Assembly (NCBI GenBank): GCA_019239415.1
Contig: JAFAZW010000085.1
Coordinates: 1 to 47,529 of the forward strand
Origin: Alphaproteobacteria bacterium
GTDB taxonomy: Bacteria > Pseudomonadota > Alphaproteobacteria > Sphingomonadales > Sphingomonadaceae
Reading direction: 5' to 3'
Length of the DNA: 47,529 nucleotides
In this document: positions 41,528 through 47,529 of the stretch, one piece after another
Layout of the letters: each line of letters begins with the position of its first letter
Position numbering within the stretch: position 1 is the first letter of the stretch
Translations under genes and position numbers: made by a program
Notes under the pieces: generated by a model
The model's input: only the letters and a program-made list of their open reading frames with translations
What the model was told of the DNA's origin: nothing
The model's database searches: none

Positions 41528-41898
41528 CGCCGCCTCGTCGGCTGCTGCGGTTCGCCCTCCCCGTTCCAAAGCAATGGACGTTCTTCGAACTGCCGATCCT
41601 CGCGCGCGATCAGCGTGAGGTCCGTCGCCGAGCCCCAGACCTTTCCGAGGTTGAATTTCCGCTTCGGTCGCTCGATCGGCTCGAAGGAAAAATGCTCGTC
41701 GTTCTCGACGCGCAAATCCATCTCCATGCCTGCGGCCAGACCGAGCCCGGCCGGAAGGCGCAAGGCAAGCGAATTGCCGGATTTGAACACCTTGGCTCGG
41801 AAGGTTTTCACCTCCTTCGGCTTGAGCCACGGCATCGACCCGAACACCCGGTCCAGCCGACTGAGATACTCCTGCCGTTCCTCGCTGACTTTGCTCAT
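41524..41898 (-). CDS. vapB: VapB-type antitoxin with AbrB/SpoVT fold
   Basis: The 124-residue protein has a swapped-hairpin AbrB domain at about 31-77 (KTFRAKVFKSGNSLALRLPAGLGLAAGMEMDLRVENDEHFSFEPI). A C-terminal tail with RQFEERPLLW probably wraps the toxin. It has an extra N-terminal helix of about 30 residues (SKVSEERQEYLSRLDRVFG) that short VapB proteins lack. Antitoxins of this type repress their own promoter; a promoter and inverted repeat lie just upstream. GGAGG sits four bases before ATG 41898, inside that inverted repeat. Confidence 0.85.
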   Translation of the reverse strand: MSKVSEERQEYLSRLDRVFGSMPWLKPKEVKTFRAKVFKSGNSLALRLPAGLGLAAGMEMDLRVENDEHFSFEPIERPKRKFNLGKVWGSATDLTLIAREDRQFEERPLLWNGEGEPQQPTRRR

Positions 41899-41899
41899 G

Positions 41900-41948
41900 A
41901 CGCCTCCGTGATTACGAGGCGTATATACGAAACTGCGTGCGGCTTCAA
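41900..41948 (-). promoter_or_regulatory. Putative vapBC(-trmD-rplS) promoter, operator and RBS hairpin
   Basis: On the minus strand, TTGAAG (41943-41948) and TATACG (41920-41925) are 17 bp apart, a plausible -35/-10 pair; the -35 overlaps the stop of the serine hydrolase. CGTATATACG (41920-41929) is a perfect palindrome fit for a dimeric AbrB-fold operator. ACGCCTC/GAGGCGT (41900-41922) is a perfect 7-bp inverted repeat that would pair the GGAGG ribosome binding site in RNA. Confidence 0.5.
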
Positions 41949-43453
41949 TGCGCCGGCACGAACCGCAGCGCCTGGATGGTCGGCGGGTTGGTTGGGGCGA
42001 GGAGGAAATCTCCTTTGATGCGGCCGCGGTCGCAGGTCCAGGTGAAATGGGCCTGGAGGGCGCCGGCGGGGGTGAGCGGGCCGTCGGTGCGGCAGTCGCC
42101 GACGTCCGTCTTCGCCCGGGCGAGCTCGGCGGCCCAGTTGGCGACGGTGCGGTCGAGGAGGAAGTTCATCGCGAGGCTTGGTCGGGCGGCGTCCACGCTC
42201 CCGGCGCGCCAGATCGTCGCCGCCGCGGCATAGCCGGCGCGCACTGCCGCGCTCGGCGGGATGGCGCGTGAGGCGGGCATCCAGCCGGCTTTCTGGAGGG
42301 CGCTCGCCGCCTGCCAGAGGGCGGCCGAGGGGCCGGCATAGGTGCGGTTGGCGAAGGCGAAGAGGCCGATGCCGCGGTTGGGGAAGAGCAGCATGAACGA
42401 GCCGTAGCCCGGATAGCCGCCGCCATGGCCGAGGCTGAGGCCGAGCTCGCAGTCGGCGGCGACGCGCAGGCCCATGCCGTAGGCGAAGGCCTGCATGCAG
42501 GTGGCGGGGCCGCCGGGGCGGACGACGAGGGCGGGGAAATCGAGCCCCTGGCTCAGCTCGCGGACGGTGGAACGGCGGACGGGACCCGCCTCCGGTCCGT
42601 CGCGCGGCGGCCAGGCGGAGAGAAGGAAGCCGATCCACTTCGCATAGTCGACGGCGCTGGTCTGGACGCCCCCCATCGCCCCGAAGGCGCCGCGGGCGAG
42701 GTCCGGCTCGCGCAGCCAGCCGCCATTTTCCCAGCGGTAGCCGAGGGCGCGGCGCTCATGCGGCGCCTTCGTATAGTCGTAGCCGGTGGAGGCCATGCCG
42801 AGCGGGCGCATGATCTCGGCCCGGATATAGTCGTCGAAGGGGCGGCCGGAGACGTTGGCGACGATGCGGCCGAGGATCGCGAAGCCGAGGTTCGAATATT
42901 CGTACGCCGTCTGCGGCGCGCGCTGGAACGGGACGCCGGCGCGCAGCAGGCGGGTGAAGTCGGCTTCCGGCATCGGCGTCTGGCGGTCGCCCCACGGATC
43001 GTCCGTGACGAACCCGGCGGCGTGGCTCAGGAGGTCGCGGACGCGGATCTTCGGCGAATCCGCGGTCGGATATTTCCAGCCCCGCATCTCGGGGACGTAG
43101 GTCTCGGCGGGTGCGTCGAGGTTGAGGCGTCCGGCGTCGCGGAGCTTCAGGATGGCGAGCGCGGTGAAGGCCTTCGACATCGAGGCGATGCGGAACAAGG
43201 TGTCGGGCGTGACCGGGCGCTTCGACTCCGGATCCTGCACGCCCATGGTGCGGACGAGGACGAGGCGGCCGTCGCGGACGATGCCGAAGACGAGGCCGGG
43301 GACGTGGCTCTCCTCCATGTAGCGGCGGAAGATGGCGTCGAGGTCCGGCATGGCCGCGTCGAGGGCGGGCGCGGCCGGCGGCTCGACCGGCGCCTGCGCG
43401 GCGGCGGGCACGGCGGCGGCGAGCAAGGAAGCGGCGAGGAGGATGGCGCGCAT
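41945..43453 (-). CDS. Serine hydrolase of the beta-lactamase (class C/PBP) fold
   Basis: The 502-residue exported protein has a signal peptide ([19 protein letters not shown]). The penicillin-binding/class C beta-lactamase core has the SMSK tetrad (Ser91-x-x-Lys94), Tyr186-Ser-Asn188 (YSN) and [11 protein letters not shown] as the third motif. About 130 extra residues follow the core. Family members include esterases, D-aminopeptidases and PBP4-like proteins, so beta-lactam resistance should not be assumed. GGGAG upstream of ATG 43453 decides the start. It lies inside the split rimM-trmD operon on the operon strand. Confidence 0.9.
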   Translation of the reverse strand: MRAILLAASLLAAAVPAAAQAPVEPPAAPALDAAMPDLDAIFRRYMEESHVPGLVFGIVRDGRLVLVRTMGVQDPESKRPVTPDTLFRIASMSKAFTALAILKLRDAGRLNLDAPAETYVPEMRGWKYPTADSPKIRVRDLLSHAAGFVTDDPWGDRQTPMPEADFTRLLRAGVPFQRAPQTAYEYSNLGFAILGRIVANVSGRPFDDYIRAEIMRPLGMASTGYDYTKAPHERRALGYRWENGGWLREPDLARGAFGAMGGVQTSAVDYAKWIGFLLSAWPPRDGPEAGPVRRSTVRELSQGLDFPALVVRPGGPATCMQAFAYGMGLRVAADCELGLSLGHGGGYPGYGSFMLLFPNRGIGLFAFANRTYAGPSAALWQAASALQKAGWMPASRAIPPSAAVRAGYAAAATIWRAGSVDAARPSLAMNFLLDRTVANWAAELARAKTDVGDCRTDGPLTPAGALQAHFTWTCDRGRIKGDFLLAPTNPPTIQALRFVPAH

Positions 43454-43547
43454 CGGGGGCTCTCCCATGTTTGCCGCGACGCTAGCGGGCGGGCGCGCCG
43501 GGCGCCAGCGGCGGAACTTGTCGCGTCGCGCCGCGCTGTCGGCAACC

Positions 43548-44495
43548 ATGGACGCGCCCTGCTACGACTGCCTGGTGATTGGCGGCGGCCCCGCCGGCCT
43601 CACCGCGGCGATCTACCTCACCCGCTTCCATCTCTCGATCAAGGTGGTCGACGCCGGCAAGAGCCGCGCGAGCCTCATTCCCTGCACCCACAACCATGCC
43701 GGCTATCCCGACGGCATTTCCGGCGCCGAGCTGGTGGCGCGGATGACCGCGCAGGCGCAGAAATACGGCGCCGAGATCGTCACCGGCCGAGTGACCCGCC
43801 TCGACCGGATCGACGGCGGCTTCCGCGCCGAATGGGGCGAGGGGTCGGTGCTGGCGCACACCGTGCTGCTGGCGACCGGCGTTACCAACCGCCGGCCGCC
43901 GATGGACGAGATCCTGCACGACGAGGCGCTCGCCAAGGGCCTCATCCGCTATTGCCCGATCTGCGACGGCTATGAGGTGACCGACAAGAAGATCGGCGTC
44001 ATCGGGAGCGGCGGCCGCGGCGTCGCCGAAGCGGCGTTCCTGCGCGGCTTCACCGAGGACGTGACCCTGATCGCCCCGGACAAGGCGCACGACCTCGATG
44101 CCGCCGACCGGGCGCGGCTGGAAGCGTTCGGGATCCGGGCGGTGGACGGCCCCTGCCAGGCGGTGGCGGCGCACGAGGGCTGCATCGTCGTCGACACGGC
44201 CGAGGGCCATTACACCTTCGACAGCGTCTATCCGGCGCTCGGTTCCGACACCCATGTCGAGCTGGCGCTGCAGGTCGGGGCGACGCTGAAGGACGGGGTG
44301 CTGGTGGTGGACAGCCATCAGCGCAGCTCGGTGCCGGGCCTCTATGCGGCCGGCGACGTGGTGCTCGGTCTCGACCAGATCAGCCACGCGATGGGCGAAG
44401 GCGGGGTCGCCGCGACGGCGATCCGCAACGACCTCGCCCGGGAGCGGCCGATCCTGAGGGAACGGCTGAGCGGATCGATCGCCGCGAAGGCCTAA
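43548..44495 (+). CDS. Thioredoxin-reductase-like FAD/NAD(P) oxidoreductase
   Basis: The 315-residue flavoprotein has an N-terminal FAD Rossmann motif VIGGGPAG (10-17), redox pair Cys136-Pro-Ile-Cys139 in YCPICDGYE, an NAD(P) motif IGSGGRG and the FAD-closing LYAAGDVV. The domain order matches thioredoxin reductase, but CPIC replaces the usual CATC, so the partner may not be thioredoxin. It is on the opposite strand to the surrounding rimM-trmD operon. Its TAA stop overlaps the rimM stop by three bases. It is divergent from the serine hydrolase over 94 bp. Confidence 0.92.
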   Translation: MDAPCYDCLVIGGGPAGLTAAIYLTRFHLSIKVVDAGKSRASLIPCTHNHAGYPDGISGAELVARMTAQAQKYGAEIVTGRVTRLDRIDGGFRAEWGEGSVLAHTVLLATGVTNRRPPMDEILHDEALAKGLIRYCPICDGYEVTDKKIGVIGSGGRGVAEAAFLRGFTEDVTLIAPDKAHDLDAADRARLEAFGIRAVDGPCQAVAAHEGCIVVDTAEGHYTFDSVYPALGSDTHVELALQVGATLKDGVLVVDSHQRSSVPGLYAAGDVVLGLDQISHAMGEGGVAATAIRNDLARERPILRERLSGSIAAKA

Positions 44496-44974
44496 GCGAG
44501 AAAGACGGGGTCGAGGACGATCCGGCCGTCCCGCAGTTCGGCGATGCCGGCGCGGAACGGCACGAGCGAGCGGCGGCCGTCGGGACGCTCCACCTCGATG
44601 AGGTCGCCGGCGCCGAAATTTTCGACAGCCGCGACGCGGCCCAGCGGAGTGCCGGCGGTGTCCTCGCAGGGGAGGCCGATCAGGTCGGCGTGGTAATATT
44701 CGCCCGCCTCGAGCGGCGGCAGGGCGGCGCGGGCGACGGTGACGAGCTGGCCGCGCAGCGCCTCGGCGGCGCTGCGGTCGGCAATCTCGGCGAAACGGGC
44801 GATGGGCTGCTTCGCATCGCGCAACGCGGTGAGGGTGAGACAGCGTTCCCCTGCCCTCACCTGCTTGTGCCGGCGCAGGCTATCGAGATCCTGGGCGAAC
44901 AGCTTCAGGCGCACCTCGCCGCCGACGCCGTGGGCTCCGGCGATGGCGGCGAGGGCGACCTGATCCCGGTCCAA
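44492..44974 (-). CDS. rimM: Ribosome maturation factor RimM
   Basis: The 160-residue protein has a RimM N-domain ([28 protein letters not shown]) and a C-terminal PRC barrel ([57 protein letters not shown]). It assists 16S rRNA 3'-domain processing and binds S19. The start is a TTG at 44974, three bases after the rpsP stop; no other in-frame start retains the conserved [11 protein letters not shown]. Confidence 0.95.
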   Translation of the reverse strand: MDRDQVALAAIAGAHGVGGEVRLKLFAQDLDSLRRHKQVRAGERCLTLTALRDAKQPIARFAEIADRSAAEALRGQLVTVARAALPPLEAGEYYHADLIGLPCEDTAGTPLGRVAAVENFGAGDLIEVERPDGRRSLVPFRAGIAELRDGRIVLDPVFLA

Positions 44975-44977
44975 GGC

Positions 44978-45670
44978 TTACTCGGCCTTCTCGGCGCCTT
45001 CGGCCGGCGCGGCCTCGTCGGAGCCTTCGGCGGGCTCGGCAGTCGACTGGCCCTCGTTCGAGGCCTCGTCCGCCGGCGTCGCGCCGCCCTCGCCGCCCTC
45101 GGCGGCGGGAGCCTCCTCAGCCGGGGCGGCAGCCTCTTCGACCGGCGCGGCAGCCTCTTCGGCCGGAGCGGCGGGCGCTTCGGCCGGAGCGGCGGCCTCT
45201 TCGGCCGGAGCCGCAGCCTCTTCGACCGGAGCGCCAGCCTCTTCGACCGGAGCGGCGGGCGCTTCGGCCGGGGCGGCTTCCTCGACAGGAGCCGCTTCCT
45301 CGGCCGGAGCGGCGGCGGCGGCCTCGGCGGCTTCGGCTTCGCGCGCGGCGCGCTCCTCGGCGCGCTCCTTGGCCTTCTCGCCCGGCTCGCCCTTTTTGGG
45401 GTTGTTGCGCGACGCGCGCTCGCGGACGCCGGCGGCGTCGAGGAAGCGGGCGACGCGGTCGGTCGGCTGGGCGCCGACGCCGAGCCAGTGGCGCGCGCGG
45501 TCGGCGTCGAGCTTCACCCGCTCGGCCGAATCCTTGGGAAGCATCGGATTGTAGCTGCCGATGCGCTCGAGCACCTTGCCGTCCCGGCCGGTCCGGGCGT
45601 CGGCGACGACGATCTTGTAATAGGGACGCTTCTTCGCGCCGCCGCGCGAGAGCCGGATCGATACTGCCAT
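44978..45670 (-). CDS. rpsP: 30S ribosomal protein S16 with long repetitive C-terminal tail
   Basis: Residues 1-85 are a normal S16 ([57 protein letters not shown]). The protein then continues to 230 residues with a charged helix ([26 protein letters not shown]) and a long Ala/Glu/Pro tract built from [19 protein letters not shown]-like units. Other S16 proteins are about 80-90 residues, with moderate tails in alphaproteobacteria. The frame stays open and the stop is followed by rimM, so the tail appears genuine. AAGGAATA precedes ATG 45670. Confidence 0.95.
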   Translation of the reverse strand: MAVSIRLSRGGAKKRPYYKIVVADARTGRDGKVLERIGSYNPMLPKDSAERVKLDADRARHWLGVGAQPTDRVARFLDAAGVRERASRNNPKKGEPGEKAKERAEERAAREAEAAEAAAAAPAEEAAPVEEAAPAEAPAAPVEEAGAPVEEAAAPAEEAAAPAEAPAAPAEEAAAPVEEAAAPAEEAPAAEGGEGGATPADEASNEGQSTAEPAEGSDEAAPAEGAEKAE

Positions 45671-45698
45671 TGATTATTCCTTTCGTCGAAAACCAAAC

Positions 45699-47174
45699 TT
45701 ATTTCTTCATGAACTTTTCGAATCCCGGTGGGAGGCCGAACGGCGCCGCGGCACCGGAACCGCCGCCGGGAAGTCCCGGAAATCCTCCGGCGGGAGGGGC
45801 ACCGCCGCCGGTGGGAGGTCCGCCCATCCCGCCAGAGCCTCCGCCGAACAGGGCCCCGAGCTTGCCGAGACCCCCCATTTTTCTGATCTTCTTCATGGCC
45901 GTTGCCATGTCCTGGTGCATCTTAAGCAGCTTGTTCACTTCCTGTACGGTCGTGCCCGAGCCCTTGGCGACGCGGATCTTGCGTTTCGCGTTCAGCAACT
46001 CGGGCCGGCTGCGCTCCTTCGGCGTCATCGAGCCGATCATCGCATCCATGTGGACCAGGATCTTGTTGTCGATGCCGCTCTGCGCCATCGCGCCCTGGAT
46101 CTTCTTCATCCCGGGCAGCATGGCGGCGAGGCCGGTGATGCCGCCCATCCGCTGCATCTGCGCGAGCTGGGCGCGGAGGTCGTTCAAGTCGAACTGACCC
46201 TTCGCCATCTTGCGGGCGAGGGCCTCGGCCTCCTCGACCTTGATCGTCTCCTGCGCCCGCTCGACCAGGCTGACGACGTCGCCCATGCCGAGGATGCGGC
46301 CAGCGACGCGCTCGGGATGGAAGGCCTCGAGCCCGTCCAGCCCCTCGCCGACGCCGGCGAACTTGATCGGCTTGCCGGTGACCGCGCGCATCGACAGCGC
46401 CGCGCCGCCGCGCGCGTCGCCGTCGAGGCGGGTGAGGACCACGCCGGTCAGCGGCACCTGCCCGGAGAAGCTCTTCGCGACGTTGACCGCATCCTGGCCG
46501 GTCAGCGCGTCGACGACGAGCAGGGTCTCGGCGGGGGCGGAGACGTCGGCGATCGCCTTCATCTCGTCCATCAGGGCCTGGTCGACGTGGAGGCGGCCGG
46601 CGGTGTCGAGGAGGAGGACGTCGTAGCCCTGCAGCTTCGCCGACTGGAGGGCGCGGCGGGCGATGTCGACCGGCTGCTGGCCGGCGACGACCGGCAGGGT
46701 CGCGACCTCGGCCTTCTCGCCGAGCACGCGCAATTGCTCCTGCGCGGCCGGCCGGGCGACGTCGAGCGACGCCATCATGACCTTGCGGCCGCCCTTCTCG
46801 CGCAGCCGCTTCGCGATCTTGGCCGTGGTCGTCGTCTTGCCCGAGCCCTGCAGGCCGACCATCAGCACGATCGCCGGCGGCGTTACGTCGAGCTGGAGGT
46901 CGGACGCGTCGGCGCCGAGCATGTCGACGAGCGCGTCGTGCACGATCTTGACGACCTGCTGGCCGGGCGTGACCGACTTCAGCACCTGCTGGCCGACGGC
47001 GGCTTCCGTGACCTTGTCGACGAATTCGCGCACCACCGGCAGCGCCACGTCCGCCTCGAGCAGGGCGATCCGCACTTCGCGCATCGCGCCGCGCACGTCC
47101 GCCTCGCTGAGCGCGCCGCGGCCGCGCAGGCGGTCGAAGACCGTGCTCAGGCGATCGCTCAGGCTGTCGAACAT
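45699..47174 (-). CDS. ffh: Signal recognition particle protein Ffh (SRP54)
   Basis: The 491-residue GTPase has the N domain helix bundle and G domain with GLQGSGKTTTTAKIAKRL, DVARPAAQEQL, LLDTAGRL and LTRLDGDARGGAAL. The Met-rich M domain (AQMQRMGGITGLAAMLPGMKK, RSRPELLNAKRKIRVAKGSGTTVQEVNKLLKMHQDM) binds 4.5S RNA and signal peptides. A Gly/Pro/Met-rich tail ends GLPPGFEKFMKK. GAGGAG precedes ATG 47174. It is the first gene of the split operon. Confidence 0.97.
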   Translation of the reverse strand: MFDSLSDRLSTVFDRLRGRGALSEADVRGAMREVRIALLEADVALPVVREFVDKVTEAAVGQQVLKSVTPGQQVVKIVHDALVDMLGADASDLQLDVTPPAIVLMVGLQGSGKTTTTAKIAKRLREKGGRKVMMASLDVARPAAQEQLRVLGEKAEVATLPVVAGQQPVDIARRALQSAKLQGYDVLLLDTAGRLHVDQALMDEMKAIADVSAPAETLLVVDALTGQDAVNVAKSFSGQVPLTGVVLTRLDGDARGGAALSMRAVTGKPIKFAGVGEGLDGLEAFHPERVAGRILGMGDVVSLVERAQETIKVEEAEALARKMAKGQFDLNDLRAQLAQMQRMGGITGLAAMLPGMKKIQGAMAQSGIDNKILVHMDAMIGSMTPKERSRPELLNAKRKIRVAKGSGTTVQEVNKLLKMHQDMATAMKKIRKMGGLGKLGALFGGGSGGMGGPPTGGGAPPAGGFPGLPGGGSGAAAPFGLPPGFEKFMKK

Positions 47175-47195
47175 GAATCGCTCCTCAACTTTCCC

Positions 47196-47237
47196 TCACC
47201 CCGGCCCCTCTCCCCCGAGGGAAGAGGGGTTGGGGCC
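47196..47237. repeat. Palindrome upstream of ffh
   Basis: CCCCTCT (47205-47211) pairs with AGAGGGG (47223-47229), flanked by CCCCGG/TTGGGG and with an inner CCC/GGG pair. It occupies the leader or promoter region of ffh. From here to 47389 I see no gene; the AT content is slightly higher, so the ffh promoter may lie here. Confidence 0.5.
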
Positions 47238-47389
47238 AAGCCCAAACGCACAAAGCGCCGGCGGGCGAAACTCGCCGGCCAGCGTGCGGGGCATCACCCT
47301 CGCGGGATGTGGGGGCGCATAGCCGCCAGGGGAAGGGATGGCAAGATCAAGGTGGACGGGGGCTCCTGGACGTGCGTGCTCGACCCATC

Positions 47390-47529
47390 CTATGTCGCCC
47401 GGCGGGTCGCGCTGCCGCCGGCGAGCGCCAGGCAGAAGGTGAGCGCCGCGACCCCCAACGTCGCCCAATCCTGCTGTTTGAGATTTCCCAGCCTCCGACC
47501 GAGTTCATGACGGACGTCGGCGGGCCAGC
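47390..47529 (-). CDS. C-terminal end of a possible small membrane protein (partial)
   Basis: On the reverse strand an open frame enters from the window edge and stops with TAG at 47390-47392. It encodes about 45 residues (WPADVRHELGRRLGNLKQQD, then WATLGVAALTFCLALAGGSATRRAT). One hydrophobic helix precedes a basic end. No in-frame start codon is visible, so it would begin outside the window. No family is recognised. Confidence 0.35.
   Translation of the reverse strand, partial: WPADVRHELGRRLGNLKQQDWATLGVAALTFCLALAGGSATRRAT

Noticed and set aside
41945-43453. Antibiotic-resistance beta-lactamase
   Set aside because: Only the general serine-hydrolase fold motifs are present; family members are mostly peptidases or esterases and size (502 residues) exceeds AmpC.
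47196-47468. 90-residue minus-strand ORF upstream of ffh
   Set aside because: It is Gly/Pro/Arg-rich, covers a palindrome and has no features; another frame better fits a partial protein at the window edge.
1-47529. A new defence island or integrated mobile element
   Set aside because: No integrase, transposase, restriction, retron or other defence-type gene cluster is visible; only the vapBC pair and an orphan antitoxin point that way.

Overview
The window is chromosomal DNA of a very GC-rich alphaproteobacterium, most likely a member of Sphingomonadales (Sphingomonas-like). This rests on gene content: a TIGR02300 (FYDLN acid) protein, an NDUFA12-like protein beside a DUF2155 lipoprotein and aat, PurS separate from PurQ, and many intergenic palindromes of types common in sphingomonads. 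The assignment is an inference from protein families, not from a marker comparison. Two tRNA genes are present (Ala-GGC and Trp-CCA). I see no rRNA, CRISPR array, intact insertion sequence or prophage.

Left part (1-6.3 kb): a carbohydrate-uptake locus. The C-terminus of a TonB-dependent receptor converges on a GH43 glycosidase. The glycosidase is divergent from a CUT1-type ABC sugar importer (ATPase, two permeases, lipoprotein binding protein) whose four genes overlap by GTGA. From 6.4 to 17.7 kb come small secreted proteins, tRNA-Ala, aroA-cmk, then on the minus strand lptF-lptG plus a polysaccharide flippase with overlapping start and stop codons. From 17.7 to 22.8 kb are PilZ, xth with a coupled small HTH protein, a VOC protein, erpA, purS-purQ and an unrecognised four-helix membrane protein.

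Middle (22.8-35.2 kb): an esterase-like hydrolase ending inside a REP-like palindrome, an SDR, a tightly overlapping run of DUF2236/MpaB-like oxygenase, MFS transporter, ArsC-like reductase and GST, then aat overlapping antisense with the DUF2155 lipoprotein. NDUFA12, a double cold-shock protein, RecX and a stand-alone fatty acyl-AMP ligase follow. tRNA-Trp, secE and nusG have the usual order, but no rplK follows nusG; instead there is a repeat-rich, mostly noncoding stretch with an orphan Phd-like antitoxin.

Right part (35.2-47.5 kb): an M28 and an S9 peptidase gene converge on a palindromic region. Next is a version of the ffh-rpsP-rimM-trmD-rplS translation/SRP operon that is split between rimM and trmD. 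About 3.3 kb of accessory genes lie there: an opposite-strand TrxR-like flavoprotein, a beta-lactamase-fold serine hydrolase and a VapBC toxin-antitoxin pair. VapC overlaps the start codon of the essential gene trmD by GTGA, so vapB-vapC-trmD look translationally coupled and possibly share the TA promoter. This is the most unusual arrangement in the window. S16 (rpsP) also carries a long Ala/Glu/Pro repeat tail. I found no convincing new defence system or mobile island.
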